Translations under genes and position numbers: made by a program | In this document: piece after piece, positions 1 to 6,787 of the stretch | How positions within the stretch are numbered: the stretch's first letter is position 1 | Layout: every line of letters begins with the position of its first letter | Notes under the pieces: model-generated | Seen by the model: only the letters and a program-made list of their open reading frames with translations | Databases searched by the model: none | What the model was told of the DNA's origin: nothing | Assembly (NCBI GenBank): GCA_963825425.1 | Contig: CAWGTF010000011.1 | Span: 1 to 64,000, forward strand | DNA length: 64,000 nt | Direction: 5' to 3' | From: PALSA-607 sp963825425 | GTDB lineage: Bacteria > Actinomycetota > Actinomycetes > Acidothermales > Acidothermaceae

Positions 1-96
1 GATCCCCGTCCGGGCAGCCACTTGGGATTCGCGACCGAGCATTCGCTTGCTCTAATGCAGACAGGCATGCCTTCGTCCAATTTTGCTTCTGCTTGA

Positions 97-125
97 TTGA
101 CCCAGGTAGGCGAGGGTGCTAGACT
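97..125 (+). promoter_or_regulatory. Candidate sigma-70-type promoter of the osmC-like gene
   Basis: TTGACC (97-102) and TAGACT (120-125) are separated by exactly 17 bases, about 55 bases before the ATG at 180. The hexamers are close to the actinobacterial housekeeping consensus. Seen in sequence; activity is inferred. Confidence 0.5.
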
Positions 126-179
126 CGCAACGCTAGGGCGAAGTACATTTTAGTCTGGCCGGCTTTGGAGGTATCGACG

Positions 180-655
180 ATGACCGACCCGGTTGCCTAC
201 CGCTCGCGCGTGCGGATCGAGCGCGTCAAAGGCCCGCTGCGCCGCGCCTACCTGCCGAGCGAACCTGAACCGGTTCTCTTCGGCGTGCACGATGAGGTTG
301 CCGTTCACTACGAAGTCGGGCCGGCCGATTCTGAGCCCCAATGCCACGACCCTCGACTATTTTGTCGCCGCGACCGCTGGTTGACTGACCGGCACCTACG
401 GGGGCGCGCTGGAAGCGCGTGGAATTGCCGCGAAGTCAGGGCAAGCTTACCTCGGATGCGGTCGGCGAGATCGAGCTCGAAGGCAAAGTCCTGGTCGTCC
501 GCCGGATCACGGTGACCTATCATCTGATTGCACCCGCTGAAAAGCGCGCGATCGCCGAACGGGTGCTCGGCTTTCACGCCGACAGTTGCCCGATGGCACG
601 CTCGATCAAAAATTGCATCGAAATCTCGACTGAACTGGACTTCCAAGACGAGTAA
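180..655 (+). pseudogene. OsmC/Ohr-family peroxiredoxin-like protein, frameshifted, UGA at first catalytic Cys
   Basis: Read across three frames, this is a ~155-residue OsmC-like protein, a family of thiol peroxidases that reduce organic hydroperoxides with two cysteines. The first part (from ATG 180, behind a GGAGG-like site) shifts frame at a CCCC run near 333. The middle part reads DYFVAATAG then UGA (382-384) then LTGTYGGALEARG. A second shift near 430 leads to GKLTSDAVGEIELEG and the second conserved cysteine in HADSCPMARSI. The UGA falls where the family has its first Cys (GGC-L-TGT). Two frameshifts argue for a pseudogene or base-calling errors. Selenocysteine at the UGA is an alternative, because a small hairpin follows it. 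Family call fairly sure; functional state unknown. Confidence 0.6.
404..420 (+). other. Hairpin 20 nt after the in-frame UGA (possible SECIS-like element)
   Basis: GCGCGC (404-409) pairs with GCGCGT (415-420) around the five-base loop TGGAA, six pairs with one G-U. The loop guanines lie about 27 bases after UGA 382-384, within the spacing known for bacterial SECIS elements. The bases also encode the conserved GALEARG stretch of OsmC proteins, so the hairpin may be incidental. Confidence 0.2.
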
Positions 656-658
656 GCC

Positions 659-960
659 TTGTACACCTTGATCGATCTTCCCCTGGGTCGCGAGCGACAG
701 GTCAACGCTGTGCTGATCGAAGGGGCGGTGCTAGACTCTGGTCGACGCTGGCATCGACGAGTCCGAATCGGTGACCGCACTTGAGAATGCGATCTGTCGG
801 ACGCGGGCACCGCGCTGAGGATCCTCAAACAAATCGTCATTACCCACGCCCACCCCGATCACTTCGGGGCGGCGCGGCAACTTGCCGCGCGCTCCGGGGC
901 GACCGTCGTTGCCGACCCGGTGAGCGCCGAGGTCTTACGCAACTATCCGACCGGTTCGCG
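659..960 (+). pseudogene. Metallo-beta-lactamase-fold hydrolase, N-terminal fragment
   Basis: In successive frames the sequence reads LPLGRERQVNAVLIEGAVL, then VDAGIDESESVTALENAI, then LKQIVITHAHPDHFGAARQL. The last holds the HxHxDH metal site of the MBL superfamily. These zinc or iron hydrolases are normally 200-300 residues; only about 100 are present. There are at least two internal frameshifts. The similarity stops near 955-965, exactly where the truncated 3' end of upp begins on the opposite strand. A deletion that removed both 3' ends, or an assembly join, would explain this. The substrate cannot be guessed. Confidence 0.6.
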
Positions 961-965
961 CGAGT

Positions 966-1499
966 TCAGCGCGTCCGCCCGAATTGCTCCTCGAGGAATG
1001 CCAATCCTTCCGGCGCCGCGAGCAGGCAGATGGCAGTGACCTCGTCGGCTCCGCGTTCGAGCAGCAACTTGATCACCGCGCCGAGCGTGCCACCCGTGGC
1101 GAGCATCGGGTCGAGCGCGAATACTTGGCGGCCGACCAGTGAGTCGGGCAGCCGCGACGCGTACGTCTTCGCCACCAGGGTGTCTTCGTCGCGCACCAGC
1201 CCGAGGAACCCGACCTCGGCGGTGGGCAGCAGCCGGCACATCCCGTCGAGCATGCCGAGCCCAGCGCGCAGGACCGGGACGACGAGGGGCCGGGGTCTGG
1301 CCAGCCGGGTGCCGCGCGCGTGGGCGACCGGCGTCACCACGTCGACCTCGTTGGTGCGGACGTCGCGGGTCGCCTCGTAGGCCAGCAGGGTCACCAATTC
1401 GTCGACCAGCCGGCGAAAGGTCGGGGAGTCGGTGCGCTGGTCGCGCAAAGCGGTCAGCTTGTGGGCGATCAGGGGATGGTCCGCCACCAGAGTTCGCAT
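966..1499 (-). CDS. upp: Uracil phosphoribosyltransferase, 3'-truncated
   Basis: Converts uracil and PRPP to UMP in pyrimidine salvage. From ATG 1499 the 177-residue product has the N-terminal family signature (VADHPLIAHKLTALRD), the LRAGLGMLDGM core and the PRPP-binding stretch near DPMLATGGTLGA. Family members are about 207-210 residues and end with a uracil-binding YIVPGLGDAGDR segment. Here the protein ends at LEEQFGRTR, so roughly 30 C-terminal residues are missing and none of the other frames restores them. As written the enzyme should be inactive. The truncation coincides with the end of the MBL fragment on the opposite strand. Identity is secure; the truncation may be an assembly artefact. 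Confidence 0.88.
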   Translation of the reverse strand: MRTLVADHPLIAHKLTALRDQRTDSPTFRRLVDELVTLLAYEATRDVRTNEVDVVTPVAHARGTRLARPRPLVVPVLRAGLGMLDGMCRLLPTAEVGFLGLVRDEDTLVAKTYASRLPDSLVGRQVFALDPMLATGGTLGAVIKLLLERGADEVTAICLLAAPEGLAFLEEQFGRTR

Positions 1500-1596
1500 A
1501 AACCGGAACGGTATAGGGAGCGGGGCCGGAGGCTACAGCCGGATTCGCGGCGGCATCCCATTGGCTCGTCTGGGGACTGCGTGCCACGATGCAACC

Positions 1597-2127
1597 ATGT
1601 CGAGCAATCGCAGGCCAGGGGCAAGCGAGGTCGGCTCGGGGTCGCAGGACGATGCCGGCCGCGACTTCGCCGTCGTGTGCTACCGCGAGGAAGGGCGCTG
1701 GGAGCTGGGACTGCTCCCCGAGCGCGCGTCGTCCAGCCTTGAATCGTTGCTTGCGGTCTTGCGCCAGCAGCCTGGTGAGGTGACGGTCGGCCTGGTCGAC
1801 ATCGCCGACGACTTCTTCATCGCCGTGCGGCTCAGCGGTGAGGACGTGCGGTTGCTGCTCTCGGACGTGACGGCCGCCGACGAATGGCCGCTCGCGCGAG
1901 AGGCGCTGGAGTGGCTCGGCGTCCCCGAGCCGACCGATGAGGACTTCGACGACGTCGTCCCGGCTGGTGACCTCGCGCTGTTCTCCGATCTCGGGTTGCC
2001 CGAGATCGAGCTCGGCCTGATGCTGTCTGACATCGACGCGTACGCCGATGAGATGCTGTTCTCGATAGCCCGCAGGCTCGGGTTCGGCGATGATCTCGAA
2101 CGTCTCGTCGACGCGGGCGTCCACTAA
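1597..2127 (+). CDS. tRNA adenosine deaminase-associated protein (TIGR03941-like), first copy
   Basis: A 176-residue acidic protein of the family found next to tadA in actinobacteria. It has a conserved beta-rich N-terminal part (DFAVVCYREEGRWELGLLPE) and a C-terminal helical part ending MLFSIARRLGFGDDLERLVDAG. The ATG at 1597 is chosen because family similarity starts soon after it; the frame is open further upstream but divergent upp occupies that space. It is followed after 83 bases by a second family member and then tadA. The biochemical role is not established; association with TadA is inferred from conserved neighbourhood. Confidence 0.8.
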   Translation: MSSNRRPGASEVGSGSQDDAGRDFAVVCYREEGRWELGLLPERASSSLESLLAVLRQQPGEVTVGLVDIADDFFIAVRLSGEDVRLLLSDVTAADEWPLAREALEWLGVPEPTDEDFDDVVPAGDLALFSDLGLPEIELGLMLSDIDAYADEMLFSIARRLGFGDDLERLVDAGVH

Positions 2128-2210
2128 ATTGGCGACTTACCCGAACTAAACCGCTGGCCTGTTCGTCCGAAATACCCACATATCACTGGCGCCACTTCTC
2201 GGGAGAGTGC

Positions 2211-2738
2211 GTGTCCCACTTCGCAGCCCTAGCCGCACGAACCGATGACGGCTGGCACAGCACAGAGGTTGAGCTCGACGGCCTCGCCGACATCGACGCG
2301 GTCGCCGAGGTGATGCGTGACGCGTCCGTCGACGACGGCCCAGTGTTGCTTTTCGTCGAACAGGACGACGAGTGGTTCGCCATCGTGCGCGTCGACGGTG
2401 TCGGCGAACCCAGAACGTTCATCTCCGATGCGCGGGTGGTGCCCGGCAGCGAGCTGGCCGCCTTGGTCTATGAGGAAGAAGCCGTCGAGGACGTTTTCCA
2501 GGAGCCCGAAGCGTCGCTCGACGATGATGACGATGACGTCGAGCTTGAAGAGGAAGAAGAGTCAGCTACTCGACCGGACGCCGAACCTCGCGGCGCGACC
2601 GATGTCCTGGCCGACTTAGGGATCAGCGCGCCGCAGTTGCTGGCGATGTGCGCAGAAGAGGGCATGCTGCCGGCCGACGTGATCACCGCGGTCTGCGAGC
2701 GCCTCGGCTGTGCCGAGGAGATCGAGGTCTACCGCTGA
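2211..2738 (+). CDS. tRNA adenosine deaminase-associated protein, second copy
   Basis: A 175-residue paralogue of the preceding gene, starting at GTG 2211 after a GGGAGAG site. The N-terminal half is a beta-rich domain (GWHSTEVELDGLADIDAVAEVM). A very acidic linker of Asp and Glu runs (about residues 102-118) precedes a C-terminal helical segment (MCAEEGMLPADVITAVCERLG). Its stop overlaps the region where tadA begins, so translation is probably coupled. Having two members in tandem before tadA is common in this bacterial group as far as I recall. No enzymatic motif is visible. Confidence 0.78.
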   Translation: MSHFAALAARTDDGWHSTEVELDGLADIDAVAEVMRDASVDDGPVLLFVEQDDEWFAIVRVDGVGEPRTFISDARVVPGSELAALVYEEEAVEDVFQEPEASLDDDDDDVELEEEEESATRPDAEPRGATDVLADLGISAPQLLAMCAEEGMLPADVITAVCERLGCAEEIEVYR

Positions 2739-2761
2739 CGACGGCCTCGGATGAGTCGCTG

Positions 2762-3204
2762 ATGCGGCTCGCCCTAGAGCAGGCCGTGCTCACCGCAGCG
2801 TCTGCCGACGTCCCGGTCGGTGCTGTCGTCGTCGATGCGGACGGCGAGGTGCTCGGCGTCGGGTGCAATGCGCGCGAGTTGACCGGCGACCCGACGGCGC
2901 ACGCGGAGGTGCTCGCGCTGCGGGCGGCTGCCGCTTTCGTTGGGGACATGGCGGCTGTCGGGCTGCACGCTTGCGGTCACGCTCGAGCCGTGCACGATGT
3001 GCGCGGGCGCGTCGGTGCTGGCGCGCATTTCTCGGGTCGTATTCGGTGCGGCCGATCCGAAGGCCGGTGCGGTCGGTTCCTTGTGGGACGTCGTGCGCGA
3101 TCGTCGTCTCAACCACCGGCCAGAGGTCGTCTGCTGGGGTGTTGGCGGACGAGTGCGGCGAGCTGCTGCGAGCGTTTTTCGAGGGCCGTCGAGGGGTCAG
3201 CTAG
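2762..3204 (+). CDS. tadA: tRNA(adenine34) deaminase TadA, two apparent frameshifts
   Basis: TadA converts A34 of tRNA-Arg(ACG) to inosine and is generally essential. Starting at ATG 2762 the product reads MRLALEQAVLTAASADVPVGAVVV and the zinc/catalytic motif HAEVLALRAAA. A shift near 2940 continues as TWRLSGCTLAVTLEPCTMCAGA with the two zinc cysteines (PCxxC). A second shift near 3135 gives LADECGELLRAFFEGRRGVS to the stop at 3204. Summed length is about 147 residues, normal for TadA. An essential gene broken twice points to sequence error rather than decay. It lies directly upstream of a tRNA-Ser gene. Confidence 0.85.
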
Positions 3205-3214
3205 GCTCTCCCGC

Positions 3215-3304
3215 GGTGGAGTCGCGTAGTGGCCGAGCGCGCACGCCTCGAAAGCGTGTGAGGGTGAAAGCTCTCCGTGGGTTCAAATCCCACCTCCACC
3301 GCCA
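3215..3304 (+). tRNA. tRNA-Ser (anticodon CGA)
   Basis: Acceptor GGTGGAG (3215-3221) pairs with CTCCACC (3294-3300), followed by discriminator G and an encoded CCA (3302-3304). The anticodon stem CACGC/GCGTG encloses the loop CTCGAAA with anticodon CGA at 3249-3251. A long variable arm (GAGGGTGAAAGCTCTC) and the T loop GTTCAAATC fit class II serine tRNAs. Confidence 0.95.
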
Positions 3305-3405
3305 TCTCGCTCAGCCGCCGTACAGGACGTTTCCGCAGGTCGAAGGCTTGCGGGACGTCGTGCGCCGATGTGCTGGTCCTAAGCTGCGGCTGGGTCAGCA
3401 GGCTC

Positions 3406-3798
3406 CTAGAACTTCGCGCCCTTGCGCCACTCCATCTCCTGCAGTTCGAGTGTGTTGCCGTCGGGGTCGGCGAAGTTCGCCCCCCTGACGCCGCCCCCGA
3501 AGTCGTGGATTTCGCCAACTTCGACACCTCGACCGACAAGCTCGGCACGCGCCTGCGTGATGTCCTCGACAACCAGGTGCAGGCCTCTCACGCTGCCGGG
3601 TTCTCCCGCGTACACATCCAGGCCGGTCCCAAAACCGACCGAACAACCCGAGCCTTCAGGCGTCACCTGGACGACCCGGACGCCCTCGCTTGGCCGCACG
3701 TCAAAGTCCTTCTTGAAGCCGAGCTTGTCGGTATAGAAGGCGATGGCTCGGTCCACGTCCGCGACGGGGAGCGGGACTAGTTCTAGCTTCATCTGCAT
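3406..3798 (-). CDS. VOC-family (glyoxalase/bleomycin resistance-like) protein
   Basis: A 130-residue single-unit VOC protein. Visible features are the first betaalphabeta motif (LELVPLPVADVDRAIAFYTDKLGF) and the second (RGLHLVVEDITQARAELVGRGVEVGEIHDFG), ending with the metal-ligand region DPDGNTLELQE. Members bind a divalent metal and act as isomerases, dioxygenases or binding proteins; the substrate cannot be told from sequence. It faces the tRNA and is separated by 64 bases from the metallophosphoesterase on the same strand. Start at ATG 3798; ATG 3792 is an equally good choice. Confidence 0.8.
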   Translation of the reverse strand: MQMKLELVPLPVADVDRAIAFYTDKLGFKKDFDVRPSEGVRVVQVTPEGSGCSVGFGTGLDVYAGEPGSVRGLHLVVEDITQARAELVGRGVEVGEIHDFGGGVRGANFADPDGNTLELQEMEWRKGAKF

Positions 3799-3862
3799 CG
3801 GAGTGCAGCCCCCTTAGCCTGGTTACGTTCGCGCGATCATGCCATACCGCCGGCAGCTTCCC

Positions 3863-5173
3863 TCAGGGTCGACTTTCGTCCGGCCAGGCCGCTACCTGCA
3901 CAGGGTCCCGCAGCACCTGTCGCGGTCGCTTGGCAAGCATCCGTTCGAGGGTCGTCGCGCCCGGCAATGGGGTTTGCCCCACGTGGAGGCTCACCTCGAC
4001 GCGCGCGTTGCAGTGGAGCTCGATCCAACTGATCTGCAGATGGCGCAGATAGACCGGGGGCATGCCGAACCGCCCAGGCACCGCCTCGACGACCGGCGTG
4101 CATGAACCGGCATTTGCGAAGAATCCCTTACCCGCGAGCGATTCCGCAGCATCCGATGCGATGGCGGTGAGTTCGGGTCGATGACTGTGGCCGCAAACCA
4201 ACCCGATGTATCCGTCTCCCAGCAGTCGGGCGGTTTCGGTACGGGACGCCTCGTTCTGTCCCCAGCCCCGGCTGCTCAGGTCGAGTGTGCGCAGCGCCTG
4301 CCACGATCGCCGCAGCAGCACCGCGATGATGAAGACCACGACGAGGGCGTCAACGATGAGCGCGAGCCCCAGCAGCGCCGTCCTGCGCATCCAGTCCTGC
4401 ACGTCCTCGGGCAGCCGATTCGTCACGAGCAGAACGAGTGGCACGCGGAGTAGTAGGAGCAGCGCCAACAACGGGATGAGCAGCCAACGTAAGTGACCGG
4501 CGAGGCGCCGGTACGCCAGGCGAGAGCCAACGAAGGCCGGGAAATCTGGTGGATCGGCGAGGTCGGTCGCGCCGTCGAGCCAGCCCTGCCCGACCTGGGT
4601 GACAACCGGCAACAACTCACGAACCACGTGGTGGCCGAGGGGAGTGTCGAGCGGGTTGCGAATGTCGCGGAAGCAGTTGTAGGGGTCGAACCTGTTGCCG
4701 TGCTCAACGCGAATCTTGCGGCTACCCACCTCGGTCTGCACCACGAGATCGGAGGCCAGCGCGAGCGTGGCGCCGGTCGCCGCCCGCACCTCGGCGGCTG
4801 CGTCGTCGTCCCAAGCGAGATCGCCGTCGTGGTTGCCGATCAGCTCCACCACCGAGCAGCCTTCGGTCGCGGCGACTCTGCGGATCGCTGCGGTCAGCTC
4901 TGCGTGTGCAGCGAACGCATCTTTGGGCCGTAATCCGGGTTCGCCTAGCAGTTCAATGATGTCGCCCGCGAGCACCACGACGGCCGGCGCCCGGAGCTGG
5001 TCCAGCCTGGCGACCAGCACTTCCTCGACATGTGCAGCGATCGGACTCTGATCGGCGCGCAAATGCAGGTCGCTGAAGATCAACACCGTGGTGCCCGCGG
5101 TCACCGGAATCGTGACGAGATCGGGGACCGCAGGCTGTGGGCCCGTGGTTTCACGCTGAAGCATCGACGTCAT
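3863..5173 (-). CDS. Membrane-associated calcineurin-like metallophosphoesterase
   Basis: A 436-residue protein with the dinuclear-metal phosphoesterase motifs in order: SDLHLRAD (~30), LAGDIIELLG (~65), GNHDGDLAWDD (~115) and GHSHRPE (~330). Two hydrophobic helices (LLIPLLALLLLLRVPLVLLV and LALIVDALVVVFIIAVLL) lie between the third and last motifs, so the enzyme is probably membrane-anchored. The first dozen residues are chosen from ATG 5173, which follows AAGGAGG at ideal spacing. A longer open frame to 5305 lacks such a site. The architecture resembles UDP-diacylglucosamine pyrophosphatase-like enzymes, but the substrate is unknown. Confidence 0.82.
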   Translation of the reverse strand: MTSMLQRETTGPQPAVPDLVTIPVTAGTTVLIFSDLHLRADQSPIAAHVEEVLVARLDQLRAPAVVVLAGDIIELLGEPGLRPKDAFAAHAELTAAIRRVAATEGCSVVELIGNHDGDLAWDDDAAAEVRAATGATLALASDLVVQTEVGSRKIRVEHGNRFDPYNCFRDIRNPLDTPLGHHVVRELLPVVTQVGQGWLDGATDLADPPDFPAFVGSRLAYRRLAGHLRWLLIPLLALLLLLRVPLVLLVTNRLPEDVQDWMRRTALLGLALIVDALVVVFIIAVLLRRSWQALRTLDLSSRGWGQNEASRTETARLLGDGYIGLVCGHSHRPELTAIASDAAESLAGKGFFANAGSCTPVVEAVPGRFGMPPVYLRHLQISWIELHCNARVEVSLHVGQTPLPGATTLERMLAKRPRQVLRDPVQVAAWPDESRP

Positions 5174-5371
5174 CGAGCCTCCTTGGGCCACGACATCGCT
5201 TCCAGCATCGTCCAACCTGAGACGAAGTGGCAGCCCACCGATTCGATCGCTAGTGACTGATACCTCACAGTGACCACCCATTGCCTGGGTGAACCAACGT
5301 CGCATCGGCTACGTGTCCGTCGTGACGGCAGCCGGGGTCAACGCCGATCCCGCCCGAGGAGTGGAGGCCAA

Positions 5372-6541
5372 ATGGGAATCACCACGCGGAGAGCAGGGGC
5401 GTTGTTGGGAACAGGTGTCGTCTCGGCAGCGCTGGTGCTGGCGTCGGCGGCGACCGCGAATGCCAGCCCAAGGCACGACGACCACGGCGGCGGCAGCAGG
5501 GTTGCGGTTACCCAGACCAACCTCGTCTCAGATGAAGTTGGCCAGGCGCCGCTCGTCGATCCGAGCCTGATCAACCCATGGGGAATGTCGTTCGGCACTG
5601 GCGCGACGCCGACGCCGGTCTGGGTGTCCGACAACGGCGCCGACGTGTCGACCCTCTACAAAGGTGCAACAACGCCCCCGTCGTTCGCCAAGGTTCCGCT
5701 GACCGTCTCGATTCCCGGCGGCGCACCAACCGGACAAGTGTTCAACGGTTCGGCCACCGACTTCGTCGTCCATTCAGGTTCAGCGAGCGGGGCAGCGAAG
5801 TTCATCTTCGACTCCGAAGCCGGCTGGATCGTCGGTTGGAATACGAACGTTCCGATCGCAAATTCAACCCAAGCTACGCCGGCAGTGCAGGTACCGAATG
5901 CTGTCTTCAAGGGCCTCGCACTTGCTAGCGCGGGTGGCGCGAACTACCTGTACGCGACCGACTTCCACCATGGCAAGGTCGATGTCTTCGACAGCACGTT
6001 CACTCTGCAGCACTGGGCTGGCGCTTTCCGCGACAAGCAGATACCCGATGGCTACGCACCCTTCAACATCGCCTTGCTGAACGGAAACCTGTACGTGACG
6101 TACGCCAAGCAGGACGCCGCCAAGCACGACGACGCGGCGGGAGCCGGTCACGGGTTCGTCGACGTCTTCAGCACGAGCGGTCACTTGCTGAACCGACTGG
6201 TCTCGCGCGGCGGGCTCAACTCGCCGTGGGGGCTGGCGATCGCCCCCTCGTCTTGGGGAAGCCTGGCTGGCTCGTTGCTGGTGGGCAACTTCGGCGACGG
6301 CCGTATCCACGCCTACGACCCGACGTCCGGCCATGCCATGGGTGCGCTCCGCGATGCCCAAGGCAAGAAGATCACCATCGACGGGCTGTGGGGGTTGTTG
6401 CCGGGCAACGGCGTCGCGGCTGACCTGCAATCCGTCATCTTCTCGGCAGGCCCAGATGGCGAGGCCCACGGGCTTGTCGGTGTCTTGCAGGCTGCAGTCG
6501 TTTCGGGCAAGGACGGGGACGGCGACGGCGACGACATGTAG
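5372..6541 (+). CDS. Secreted TIGR03118-family protein
   Basis: A 389-residue exported protein. ATG 5372 follows a GAGGAGTGGAGG purine stretch and opens a signal peptide (TTRRAGALLGTGVVSAALVLASAATANAS) with an Ala-x-Ala type cleavage region. The mature part has family features: NLVSDEVGQAPLVDPSLINPWG near the start, then repeated NHL/beta-propeller-like strands (NYLYATDFHHGKVDVFD, LVGNFGDGRIHAYD) and a closing GLWGLLPGNG motif. The family has no defined function; a propeller that binds ligand or cell wall is plausible. It is separated from the divergent phosphoesterase by 198 bases and followed by a strong hairpin terminator. Confidence 0.85.
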   Translation: MGITTRRAGALLGTGVVSAALVLASAATANASPRHDDHGGGSRVAVTQTNLVSDEVGQAPLVDPSLINPWGMSFGTGATPTPVWVSDNGADVSTLYKGATTPPSFAKVPLTVSIPGGAPTGQVFNGSATDFVVHSGSASGAAKFIFDSEAGWIVGWNTNVPIANSTQATPAVQVPNAVFKGLALASAGGANYLYATDFHHGKVDVFDSTFTLQHWAGAFRDKQIPDGYAPFNIALLNGNLYVTYAKQDAAKHDDAAGAGHGFVDVFSTSGHLLNRLVSRGGLNSPWGLAIAPSSWGSLAGSLLVGNFGDGRIHAYDPTSGHAMGALRDAQGKKITIDGLWGLLPGNGVAADLQSVIFSAGPDGEAHGLVGVLQAAVVSGKDGDGDGDDM

Positions 6542-6565
6542 CCGGTACTGAGGCTTCGAGGGGAG

Positions 6566-6607
6566 GTGCTGCGGGTCGCGGGTGTGAACTCGGCCCGCAG
6601 CACTTTT
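6566..6607 (+). terminator. Rho-independent terminator after the TIGR03118 gene
   Basis: GTGCTGCGGG (6566-6575) pairs perfectly with CCCGCAGCAC (6594-6603) and is followed at once by TTTT (6604-6607). It starts 24 bases after the stop at 6541. Confidence 0.8.
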
Positions 6608-6787
6608 GATGAGCACCTCCACCGCCACCTACTAGGTCGGTCGCAACGCTGTTTTGCACACCATTCACCGGGTTTCGTACCGCTGGAAGACGGAAACTGG
6701 CAGCCCGTCTCTCTCGCAATTCGTTGCATCGTCTGCTCTCATCTGAGCGGGGAACACCGATGCCGCCGCATTCCGGGGGGAAACGCG

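Noticed and set aside
943..2124. 393-codon minus-strand open frame across upp and the TadA-associated gene
   Set aside because: Arg/Pro/His-rich composition, no family motif, and it lies over two recognised genes in other frames; a GC-rich shadow.
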